NCBI GenBank assembly: GCA_018830415.1 | Contig: JAHJSJ010000106.1 | Coordinates: 1-7,271 of the forward strand | DNA length: 7,271 nt | From: Alphaproteobacteria bacterium | Lineage (GTDB): Bacteria; Pseudomonadota; Alphaproteobacteria; Sphingomonadales; Sphingomonadaceae | Reading direction: 5' to 3' | Shown: piece after piece, positions 1 to 5,531 of the stretch | Numbering within the stretch: position 1 is the first letter of the stretch | Layout: each line of letters opens with the position of its first letter | Program-made: the position numbers and the translations under genes | Notes under the pieces: generated by a model | The model's database searches: none | Told to the model about the DNA's origin: nothing | The model's input: only the letters and a program-made list of their open reading frames with translations

Positions 1-709
1 AGGCTTCCATCGCGTCATCGTCCTGCTCAACGGCAAGCTCGATCAACTCGCTGCGATAGACAGCGGCTTCGTCAGCCATGTCGGCAGGGATCTCTTCATA
101 GAAGAACTCGGCGCCCAGCGCTTCGTCCTTCCAGATGATCGCGCGGTTGTTGACGAGATCGACCAGACCCTTGAGATCAGCTTCGATGCCGATCGGAAGA
201 TAAAGCACCGCCGGACGCGCGCCGAGACGGTCGATGATCGACTGGACGCAATATTTGAAGTTGGCACCGGTGCGATCCAACTTGTTGATGAAGCACATCC
301 GGGGGACGCCGTATTTGTCGGCCTGACGCCATACGGTTTCGGACTGCGGCTCAACCCCGGCCACGCCGTCAAAACAGGCGACCGCGCCATCGAGCACGCG
401 CAAGGAGCGTTCGACTTCGATGGTGAAGTCAACGTGTCCGGGGGTGTCGATGATGTTGATGCGGTGTTCGGGGCCCTTGCCGTCTTCGGCCTGCCAGAAA
501 CAGGTCGTCGCGGCCGAGGTGATGGTGATCCCGCGTTCTTGCTCTTGCTCCATCCAGTCCATCGTCGCCGCGCCATCGTGCACTTCGCCGATCTTGTAGG
601 ACTTGCCGGTGTAGAACAGAATCCGTTCAGTCGTGGTGGTCTTGCCAGCGTCAATATGCGCCATAATGCCGATATTGCGGTAGCGTTCGAGCGGATGGCT
701 GCGTGCCAT
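1..709 (-). CDS. fusA: Elongation factor G, N-terminal part (cut by window edge)
   Basis: EF-G is the cytoplasmic GTPase that drives ribosomal translocation and, with RRF, ribosome recycling. The window holds codons 1 to 236 of a protein that is usually about 690 residues; the rest lies beyond base 1. The translation starts MARSHPLERYRNIGIMAHID. All expected G-domain motifs are present: P-loop AHIDAGKT (residues 17-24), switch I region ending RGITI (59-63), G3 motif DTPGH (88-92) with the catalytic His, and G4 motif NKLD (142-145). NKLD differs from the common NKMD but I regard it as a normal variant. The ATG at 709-707 is supported by GAGGAA (721-716) six bases upstream. It follows rpsG by 142 bases on the same strand, the usual str operon order. 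A tuf gene, if present, would lie off the window. Confidence 0.97.
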   Translation of the reverse strand, partial: MARSHPLERYRNIGIMAHIDAGKTTTTERILFYTGKSYKIGEVHDGAATMDWMEQEQERGITITSAATTCFWQAEDGKGPEHRINIIDTPGHVDFTIEVERSLRVLDGAVACFDGVAGVEPQSETVWRQADKYGVPRMCFINKLDRTGANFKYCVQSIIDRLGARPAVLYLPIGIEADLKGLVDLVNNRAIIWKDEALGAEFFYEEIPADMADEAAVYRSELIELAVEQDDDAMEA

Positions 710-851
710 GATGCGTTCCTCAGGTTGGCTGGAGCGGAGCAGGCCACCAAGGCCTCGCGCGCGCTCCATATAGTTGCTTTTGTGACAGCGCAAAGTCCGA
801 CCGCCCCTTTTTCACAAGGAAGCGGTCAGGCGTTTCCCCTGCCCCGCGCGC
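710..851 (-). other. rpsG-fusA intercistronic spacer with a hairpin
   Basis: This 142-base spacer separates S7 from EF-G. It contains an inverted repeat: GACCGC at 799-804 pairs with GCGGTC at 822-827. Inside it CCTT (806-809) pairs with AAGG (816-819), separated from the outer arm by a 1/2-base internal loop, leaving a six-base apical loop. On the transcribed minus strand no T-run follows the stem, so it does not look like an intrinsic terminator. It could stabilise or help process the mRNA, or form a regulatory fold. That role is inference; only the inverted repeat is seen. Confidence 0.4.
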
Positions 852-1322
852 TTACCAGCGGTAATGCGAGAAGGCGCGGTTGGCGTCAGCCATGCGGTGC
901 GCGTCTTCGCGCTTCTTTACCGCATTGCCACGGTTGTTGGCGGCATCCATCAACTCACCCGACAGCCGTGCTGCCATCGTGGTTTCCGGACGGCCGCGCG
1001 CCGCGGTGATCAGCCAGCGGATCGCCAGCGCCTGAGCGCGTTCGCTCCGCACTTCGACCGGCACCTGATAGGTCGCCCCGCCAACGCGGCGGCTGCGCAC
1101 TTCGACCTGCGGCTTCACATTGTTGAGCGCATCGTGGAACAGCTGGATCGGATCGGCCTTGGACTTTTCCTCCACCGTGGCGAGCGCGCCATAAACGATC
1201 TTTTCAGCAACAGCCTTTTTCCCGTCGAGCATGAGGTTGTTCATGAACTTCGACAGAATCTGATCACCATACTGGGGATCGGGCAGAATGACCCGCTTTT
1301 CGGGACGACGACGACGTGACAT
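852..1322 (-). CDS. rpsG: 30S ribosomal protein S7
   Basis: S7 is a primary 16S rRNA-binding protein that nucleates assembly of the 30S head. The product is 156 residues, the usual bacterial length. It begins MSRRRRPEKRVILPDPQYGD and ends in AFSHYRW, a typical alphaproteobacterial S7 end. The basic N-terminal tail and the segment RRVGGATYQVPVEV (about residues 78-91) are characteristic of the family. The ATG at 1322-1320 has AAGGAA (1336-1331) eight bases upstream. It lies between rpsL and fusA on the same strand. In E. coli, S7 represses the str operon by binding the rpsL-rpsG spacer; here that spacer is mostly occupied by a palindromic repeat, so the same control may not operate. Confidence 0.98.
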   Translation of the reverse strand: MSRRRRPEKRVILPDPQYGDQILSKFMNNLMLDGKKAVAEKIVYGALATVEEKSKADPIQLFHDALNNVKPQVEVRSRRVGGATYQVPVEVRSERAQALAIRWLITAARGRPETTMAARLSGELMDAANNRGNAVKKREDAHRMADANRAFSHYRW

Positions 1323-1346
1323 GGCACTTCTTCCTTATCTAGCAGC

Positions 1347-1423
1347 GCGTTCCCGCGAAGGCGGGGACCTCAGGCCGCTGGCGATCTGCCGGCGGCGGGA
1401 GGCTCCCGCCTTCGCGGGAGCGC
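1347..1423. repeat. Palindromic repeat, copy A (REP/BIME-like), between rpsL and rpsG
   Basis: A 77-base sequence folds almost entirely into one long hairpin. The left unit CCCGCGAAGGCGGG (1352-1365) is matched by CCCGCCTTCGCGGG (1405-1418). The arms extend outward to about 1347/1423 with one G-T pair. The centre, GCCGCTGGC-GATCT-GCCGGCGGC, forms a second stem with a five-base loop. Each unit is also a small palindrome, so a three-hairpin fold is possible. It is related to the copy at 1878-1964. On the minus-strand transcript it starts 13 bases after the rpsL stop and ends about 10 bases before the rpsG Shine-Dalgarno. No T-run follows, so it is unlikely to be an intrinsic terminator. Palindromes of this kind are widespread in sphingomonad genomes; the family assignment is from recall. 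Confidence 0.85.
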
Positions 1424-1436
1424 ACAAAGAAACCGA

Positions 1437-1808
1437 TTATTTAGGCCGCTTGGCACCGTACTTCGAACGGCTCTGCTTGCGGTCTTTGACACCCTGCGTA
1501 TCGAGCACGCCGCGCAGGACGTGGTAACGCACACCGGGAAGATCGCGCACACGCCCGCCGCGGATCAGCACGACGCTGTGTTCCTGCAGGTTGTGGCCTT
1601 CACCGGGGATGTAGCTGATCACTTCGCGCTGGTTGGTCAGGCGCACCTTGGCCACCTTGCGCAGCGCCGAGTTCGGCTTTTTCGGGGTCGTCGTGTAAAC
1701 ACGGGTGCAAACGCCGCGCTTCTGCGGGTTCTGCTCCATCGCAGGGACCTTGGACTTGGCCTTCTGCGGAACGCGGCCCTTACGGACCAGCTGGTTGATT
1801 GTCGGCAT
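1437..1808 (-). CDS. rpsL: 30S ribosomal protein S12
   Basis: S12 lies at the decoding centre of the 30S subunit and controls accuracy and streptomycin response. The product is 123 residues, the normal length. It starts MPTINQLVRKGRVPQKAKSK. The loop TTTPKKPNSALRK (residues 39-51) retains Lys43 and Lys44. The second conserved loop reads RGGRVRDLPGVRYH (83-96), so residue 88 is Arg (codon CGC) where E. coli and many bacteria have Lys; Asp89, the residue methylthiolated by RimO in some bacteria, and Pro91 are present. The ATG at 1808-1806 has only a loose purine-rich upstream sequence (GGTGAAGTGAG). It is the first gene of the str operon here, and palindromic repeats lie on both sides of it. 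Confidence 0.98.
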   Translation of the reverse strand: MPTINQLVRKGRVPQKAKSKVPAMEQNPQKRGVCTRVYTTTPKKPNSALRKVAKVRLTNQREVISYIPGEGHNLQEHSVVLIRGGRVRDLPGVRYHVLRGVLDTQGVKDRKQSRSKYGAKRPK

Positions 1809-1877
1809 TAGTTCTCACTTCACCTGATAAGGGTGGAACCCAAGCCGGACGATGAAGGAGGAGAAGAATAAGCCCTG

Positions 1878-1964
1878 ATTCGTCACCCCAGCGAAAGCTG
1901 GGGCCTAGGGCCGCAAGCACTCAGCTGGCGGCGGGAGATCCCAGCTTTCGCTGGGATGACGAAT
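1878..1964. repeat. Palindromic repeat, copy B (REP/BIME-like), upstream of rpsL
   Basis: An 87-base element with the same plan and orientation as the copy at 1347-1423. ATTCGTCA (1878-1885) pairs with TGACGAAT (1957-1964). CCCAGCGAAAGCTGGG (1887-1902) pairs with CCCAGCTTTCGCTGGG (1940-1955). The centre has GCCGCAAGC and GCTGGCGGC, pairing at eight of nine positions around a five-base loop. The block GGCGGCGGGAG (1927-1937) is identical to copy A. It ends about 70 bases before the rpsL start codon, so depending on the promoter it lies in the 5' untranslated region or just upstream of it. Confidence 0.85.
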
Positions 1965-2204
1965 AGGCCGAAACGCTCCACCCGCAAATCCGGCCCTTCG
2001 GCCACCGGGTTACTTTGACGGCTGCCCCTGTTGGAGAGACGCACCGGCAATGTTCAGCTCGATCCGGGTATGACGCCGGAAGATGCGGGCCCTTAGGCGG
2101 GTTTGGGTGGGGGGTCAAGGGTGGTGTTGGAGTGCACCAGCGGCACCACAACAGCGAGCCCGCCACCAAACGGCGCGCAGCGAAACTAACGTTTGGCACA
2201 ATAA

Positions 2205-2221
2205 CGGCGGCGCAGCCGCCG
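2205..2221 (-). terminator. Possible intrinsic terminator of the tetR-metZ-lysR series
   Basis: Read on the minus strand, a perfect seven-pair all-GC stem with a three-base loop (CGGCGGC-TGC-GCCGCCG) is followed directly by TTATTGT, five T in seven bases. It lies about 110 bases past the lysR stop and ahead of the rpsL promoter region, where a terminator is expected. The T-tract is short and interrupted, so the call is tentative. Confidence 0.4.
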
Positions 2222-2262
2222 CAAGGCCGACCGGCCGCCCGAGCGAATGCGAGGAAAGCCAA

Positions 2263-2300
2263 GGCGGACGGACGTCCGCCGCCCGGCGCCTGAGGGCGCC
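2263..2300. repeat. Two adjacent perfect hairpins downstream of lysR
   Basis: GGCGGAC (2263-2269) and GTCCGCC (2274-2280) form a seven-pair stem around a four-base loop. Four bases on, GGCGCC-TGAG-GGCGCC (2285-2300) forms a perfect six-pair stem with a tetraloop. Both begin about 30 bases beyond the lysR stop on the minus strand. No T-run follows either of them. They may protect the 3' end of the transcript, or be part of a dispersed intergenic repeat. Confidence 0.5.
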
Positions 2301-2330
2301 TACAAACGACTCGCGGACGGGCTGCGTGAA

Positions 2331-3131
2331 TTAAGACCCCAGAAACCCCACCAGCGCCCGCACCTTGCGGCTGCGCCATTGCGGGCGCGGGGCGAGTAGC
2401 CAGTAGCCGCGCTGGGATGACTCCGGCCCCTCCAGCACTTCCAGCGCGCCGCGCGCAATCGCGCCTTCGGCCAGCGCCAGCGGCAGAATGGTGCGCCCCA
2501 TCCCGGCAAGCGCCGAGGCCAGCGCCTGACCGGGGCTGCCGGCCTTGACGCAAGCATTGATTCCATCGGGCAGCGGCGCGCCCGGCCAGTCGATCCACGG
2601 CCCAGAGACATTGGCGCGGTGCTGCGGCGCGGCCACGGTAACGCGCATCGCGGGGGCCAGCGGCACACCCTCCAGCTCACCCGGCCCGTCCACCAGCCGG
2701 ATCGCCAGATCAAGGTTCGCCTCGGCAAAATCGGCGTGTTCATCGGCGGCGAGGATATACTGGATGCCCGGCGTATCCGCCTGAAACCGCGCCAGTCGGG
2801 GGGCGAGCCATTCGGCGAAGAATTCGCGCGGGGTCGCGATGGTATAGCGATCGGACGCCTGTCCCGCCTGCATCACATCGACGCTTTCCTCGAACCTGAG
2901 GAACCCTTCGCGCAAGGGGTCAAGCCCGGCGGTGCCTTCAGGCGTCAATTCCAGCCCCTTGGGCGTCCGGCGGAACAAGACCACGCCCAGCACATCTTCC
3001 AAGGCGCGGATCTGCTGGCCGACGGCTGCCGGGGTAACGGCCAGTTCATCCGCCGCGCGGGTGAACGACAGGTGGCGCGCGGCGGCATCGAACACGCGCA
3101 GGGCGTTCAGGGGAAGATGGGTGCGTTTCAC
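2331..3131 (-). CDS. LysR-family transcriptional regulator, GcvA-like
   Basis: A DNA-binding regulator with an N-terminal winged helix-turn-helix and a C-terminal effector-binding domain. The HTH region is clear: SFTRAADELAVTPAAVGQQI (residues about 22-41), followed by ALEDVLGVVLFRR. The effector domain begins near residue 90 (IATPREFFAEWLAPRLARF) and has the GcvA-group feature of a DFAEANLDLAIR stretch. No ATG fits. I chose GTG at 3131-3129, giving 266 residues and starting (V/M)KRTHLPLNALRVF, where LysR homology begins. TTG at 3167 would add 12 residues without homology. Neither start has a good Shine-Dalgarno. At 266 residues it is shorter than the usual 295-305, with the shortening in the second half of the effector domain. 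It follows apaG closely and is last in the series. Its target and effector are unknown. Confidence 0.9.
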   Translation of the reverse strand: MKRTHLPLNALRVFDAAARHLSFTRAADELAVTPAAVGQQIRALEDVLGVVLFRRTPKGLELTPEGTAGLDPLREGFLRFEESVDVMQAGQASDRYTIATPREFFAEWLAPRLARFQADTPGIQYILAADEHADFAEANLDLAIRLVDGPGELEGVPLAPAMRVTVAAPQHRANVSGPWIDWPGAPLPDGINACVKAGSPGQALASALAGMGRTILPLALAEGAIARGALEVLEGPESSQRGYWLLAPRPQWRSRKVRALVGFLGS

Positions 3132-3170
3132 GCCGCAGGAATTAGGCGCGGGCGCGGCTGACCGCAAGGA

Positions 3171-3584
3171 TCAACGCGTGCTGCGTCCCTCAGCCGTTTC
3201 GGGCGCGGCGAGCGGGAAGAACGGGATGCGCACTTCGGCGGGCGATCCATCGGGCCGTTCAAAGGTGTAGAACCCTTCCATCGAACCGAACGGCGTTGTC
3301 AGCGGGCAACCCGACACGTAATCATGGCTCTGCCCGGGGGAAAGCAGCGGCTGTTCACCCACCACGCCTTCGCCATCGACATGGTTCACCATCCCGCGCC
3401 CATCGGTGATCCGCCAATGCCGGGTGCGCAGGCGCATCGGTTCGTGCGAGGCGTTTTCGATGCGGATGTGATAGACCCAGAACCACTTGCCCGCATCTGG
3501 CTGCGATTGTTCGGGCAGATAGTTGACGGCGACCCGGACGGTTACTCCGTCAGTGGTGGCTGCGTGCTGGAAGAGTTCTTTCAT
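3171..3584 (-). CDS. apaG: ApaG family protein (Co2+/Mg2+ efflux-associated, DUF525)
   Basis: ApaG is a small cytoplasmic protein with a fibronectin III-like beta-sandwich. It is linked to cobalt/magnesium tolerance in enterobacteria; its molecular activity is not settled. Family signatures are visible: FWVYHIRIENASHEPMRLRT, RHWRITDGRG, and the conserved core GEGVVGEQPLLSPGQSHDYV followed by SGCPLTTPFGSMEGFYTF. I chose ATG at 3584-3582, giving 137 residues and starting MKELFQHAATTDGVTVRV, because it matches the family's usual 125-135 residues and has GAGAGG just upstream. The same frame opens at GTG 3677, overlapping the previous stop as GTGA, which would give 168 residues; the extra 31 show no ApaG similarity that I recognise. 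It sits between the isomerase-like gene and lysR. Confidence 0.92.
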   Translation of the reverse strand: MKELFQHAATTDGVTVRVAVNYLPEQSQPDAGKWFWVYHIRIENASHEPMRLRTRHWRITDGRGMVNHVDGEGVVGEQPLLSPGQSHDYVSGCPLTTPFGSMEGFYTFERPDGSPAEVRIPFFPLAAPETAEGRSTR

Positions 3585-3588
3585 AACG

Positions 3589-3594
3589 CCTCTC
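3589..3594 (-). promoter_or_regulatory. Shine-Dalgarno that decides the apaG start
   Basis: GAGAGG on the minus strand, four bases before ATG 3584. It supports the internal ATG over the upstream GTG at 3677. The 89 bases between the preceding stop and this ATG also contain a hairpin, CCCCGC (3642-3647) with GCGGGG (3656-3661), which would fit a short untranslated spacer. Confidence 0.6.
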
Positions 3595-3673
3595 AACGTA
3601 GCGATTTGCGCATCCGTCACAAGAGGCTGAGTATCCTTAATCCCCGCTGTATGCTGCGGGGACGGCAAATCGT

Positions 3674-4294
3674 TCACCCGCGGGCCAACAGTTCCTCGAT
3701 CTGGCCGAGGCGTTCCTTGCCGAAGAACATTTCGGTTTTGGTGCCCTTTGGCCCGACGAACATCGTGGGAATGCCGAAAGCGCCGCGTGCAACCACGGCG
3801 TCAGTGTTGGCGGCAAGGCGTTGTTTCACTGCATCGCTCTGCGCGCGGGCGAACAGGTCGACGGCGTCAAAACCTGCCGCGTTCAGCACTGCGCCGATGG
3901 CCTGCGGATCGGTGATATCCAGCCCGTCCTCCCAGATCGGTCGCAGCAGCGTGTCGGCAAACTGCACCCCGCGCCCGTCTTCGTCGGCTGCGGTCAGCAT
4001 CCGTTGCAGGAGAATCGAATTGAACGGGAATTGCGGGTGCAACCGGTATTTGTCCAGCCCGTGGCGGGCAATAAAGCGCTGCATTTCCAGCATCGCATAG
4101 TCGTTCTTGCCCTTCACCTCGCTGTCGCGGACCATCGGCGGGGCGTTGCCGGTCAGCTTGTGCATTCCGGCCAGAAACACCGGGATCACGTCAAGTTCGG
4201 CCTCATAACGTTTGACCAGATCGCGCAGCGGCCACCACACCAGATAGGCATTGGGGCTGACGAAATCGAACACCAGTTCCACGCGGGTTGCCAT
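3674..4294 (-). CDS. 2-hydroxychromene-2-carboxylate isomerase-like protein (DsbA/GST-kappa fold)
   Basis: A thioredoxin-fold protein of the family that includes NahD-type HCCA isomerases and kappa-class glutathione transferases; these use glutathione activated by an N-terminal Ser. The product is 206 residues, normal for the family. It starts MATRVELVFDFVSPNAYLVW; Ser13 in the SPNAY motif is the expected glutathione-activating residue, where DsbA would have CxxC. The insert helical domain includes DYAMLEMQRFIARHGL. Near the C-terminus FGIPTMFVG provides the cis-Pro loop, followed by MFFGKERLGQIEELL, as in NahD. The start has a strong AGGAGG. There are no aromatic-degradation genes nearby, so a naphthalene role is not supported; a glutathione-linked housekeeping or detoxification role is inference. 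It lies nine bases after metZ. Confidence 0.88.
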   Translation of the reverse strand: MATRVELVFDFVSPNAYLVWWPLRDLVKRYEAELDVIPVFLAGMHKLTGNAPPMVRDSEVKGKNDYAMLEMQRFIARHGLDKYRLHPQFPFNSILLQRMLTAADEDGRGVQFADTLLRPIWEDGLDITDPQAIGAVLNAAGFDAVDLFARAQSDAVKQRLAANTDAVVARGAFGIPTMFVGPKGTKTEMFFGKERLGQIEELLARG

Positions 4295-4299
4295 GTGTG

Positions 4300-4305
4300 C
4301 CTCCT
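4300..4305 (-). promoter_or_regulatory. Shine-Dalgarno of the isomerase-like gene, overlapping the metZ stop
   Basis: AGGAGG on the minus strand lies five bases before the ATG at 4294 and shares bases with the metZ TAG stop (4306-4304). This supports co-transcription and probable translational coupling of the two genes. Confidence 0.75.
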
Positions 4306-5521
4306 AAATCCCCGCCGCTTTAAGCGCCTGATCCATGTCTTCGACCAGATCGGCGATGTCTTCGAGGCCCACATTGATCCGCAGCAGGCCTTCTGTCACG
4401 CCCATATCGGCGCGGGCTTCTTCTGTCATTCCGGCGTGGGTGGATGATGCCGGGTGGCACATCAGGCTGCGCGCGTCGCCGATATTGTTGGAGATATCGA
4501 TCAGCGCGAGCGCATCGAGCACCGCAAAGGCGCGCGCGCGGGTGCCGACGTCGAGCGCGAAGATCGGGCCGGTCGCATCCATCTGCGCCTTGGCAAGATT
4601 GTGGCGCGGATGGCTCGGCAGACCGGGGTGGAGCAGGTGCCCGCCCGCCGCGCGCACACGCGGTTCAAGAAATTCGCCCAATGCCACCGCCTGCTCGGAT
4701 TGCTTGAAGGCGCGCAGGGGCAGCGTCTCCAGCCCCTTCATTACCACCCATGCATTGAACGCCGACAGCGTCGGCCCGGTGTTGCGCTGGAACGGCATCA
4801 GCACGTCGTCGATCCATTGCTGGCTGGCACAGATCGCGCCTGCCAGCACGCGGCCCTGCCCGTCCATCAGCTTGGTCGCGGAATAGGCCACCACGTCCGC
4901 GCCAAACTCCATCGGGCGCTGCAACACGGGAGAGGCAAAGGCGTTGTCCACCACGCTGGTGATTCCATGCGCGCGCGCCACCCCGCAGACATGCGCGAGG
5001 TCAACGATATCGAGCGTCGGGTTGGCAGGGGTTTCAAAGAAAAACACCTTGGTGTTGGGCCGGATCGCGGCCTCCCACGCGGCATTATCGGCGCTGTCAA
5101 TGACGGTGGTTTCGATCCCGAACCGGGGCAACAGGGTATCGACCAGCCAACGGCACGAACCAAACGCAGCCCGCGCGGAAACCACGTGATCGCCTGCGGA
5201 AAGCTGACACAGCAAAGCCGCCGTCATCGCCGCCATGCCGCTCGCCTGCGTGCGGCAAGCCTCGGCCCCCTCCATCAGCGCAATGCGTTCCTCCAGCATC
5301 GCCACGGTGGGGTTTTGCAGGCGCGAATAGGTCATGCCGGCCGCATCGCCCGCAAACCTGTCGGCCACGGTCTGCGCATCATCATAGGTATAGCCAGAGG
5401 TGAGAAACAGCGCCTCACTCGTTTCGCCATGCTCACTGCGCCAGGTGCCGCCGCGCAGCGCCTTGGTGGCGGGGCGCCAGTTGGCGGTTGCGGCACGGTC
5501 CATTCCGGTGGTCTTTTTCAT
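4304..5521 (-). CDS. metZ: O-succinylhomoserine sulfhydrylase
   Basis: A PLP enzyme of the Cys/Met metabolism (gamma) family that makes homocysteine from O-succinylhomoserine and sulfide in methionine synthesis. The product is 405 residues, as expected. Visible active-site parts: YSRLQNPT (residues 65-72) with the phosphate-binding Tyr/Arg, QASGMAAM (92-99), FFETPANPTLDIVD (161-174), the ring-nitrogen Asp in VVDNAFASP (190-198, Asp192), and the PLP Lys in YSATKLMDGQGR (Lys217). I chose ATG at 5521 (MKKTTGMDRA), 10 bases after the tetR stop. An ATG at 5569 would overlap tetR, and ATG 5503 is a shorter option; none has a strong Shine-Dalgarno. An O-acetylhomoserine enzyme cannot be excluded, but the close match to the MetZ subgroup favours the succinyl form. 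Its position behind a TetR gene is unusual for a methionine gene. Confidence 0.95.
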   Translation of the reverse strand: MKKTTGMDRAATANWRPATKALRGGTWRSEHGETSEALFLTSGYTYDDAQTVADRFAGDAAGMTYSRLQNPTVAMLEERIALMEGAEACRTQASGMAAMTAALLCQLSAGDHVVSARAAFGSCRWLVDTLLPRFGIETTVIDSADNAAWEAAIRPNTKVFFFETPANPTLDIVDLAHVCGVARAHGITSVVDNAFASPVLQRPMEFGADVVAYSATKLMDGQGRVLAGAICASQQWIDDVLMPFQRNTGPTLSAFNAWVVMKGLETLPLRAFKQSEQAVALGEFLEPRVRAAGGHLLHPGLPSHPRHNLAKAQMDATGPIFALDVGTRARAFAVLDALALIDISNNIGDARSLMCHPASSTHAGMTEEARADMGVTEGLLRINVGLEDIADLVEDMDQALKAAGI

Positions 5522-5531
5522 GCGCCGCTGC

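Larger units (their letters stand above)
1809..2330. other. 522-base stretch without a gene, upstream of rpsL and downstream of lysR
   Basis: I find no credible gene here. Open frames across it translate repeat and low-complexity GC sequence; one ends in SSSQRKLGSPAAS, which is simply the translated palindromic repeat. The stretch must contain the rpsL promoter, since lysR upstream is followed by probable terminator hairpins. Candidate minus-strand promoter parts are a TTGACC box at 2118-2113, with only a poor -10 (TAAGGG) 17 bases on, and TTGCGG (about 1987-1982) followed after 16 bases by TATTCG. Neither is convincing. The stretch also contains repeat copy B and a hairpin cluster, listed separately. 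No tRNA, SRP RNA or known riboswitch was recognised. Confidence 0.7.

Noticed and set aside
43..750. Minus-strand open frame of 235 codons over fusA
   Set aside because: It is out of frame with EF-G, whose motifs are intact in the other minus-strand frame. Its composition is Ser/Arg/Pro-rich without a domain.
1347..1423. Intrinsic terminator between rpsL and rpsG
   Set aside because: The stem is strong but no T-run follows on the transcribed strand, and terminating there would cut off the essential rpsG and fusA genes.
1965..2204. Small RNA gene or riboswitch in the rpsL upstream region
   Set aside because: I looked for SRP RNA, tRNA and methionine-type riboswitch features and found none; the local inverted repeats are short and imperfect.
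1921..2598. Minus-strand open frame of 225 codons across the rpsL-lysR gap
   Set aside because: It overlaps the lysR 3' end out of frame, crosses the hairpin cluster, and ends by translating the palindromic repeat (SSSQRKLGS). This peptide ending is a known kind of repeat artefact.
2619..3161. Plus-strand open frame of 180 codons opposite lysR
   Set aside because: It is a mirror of the lysR coding sequence with no domain of its own.
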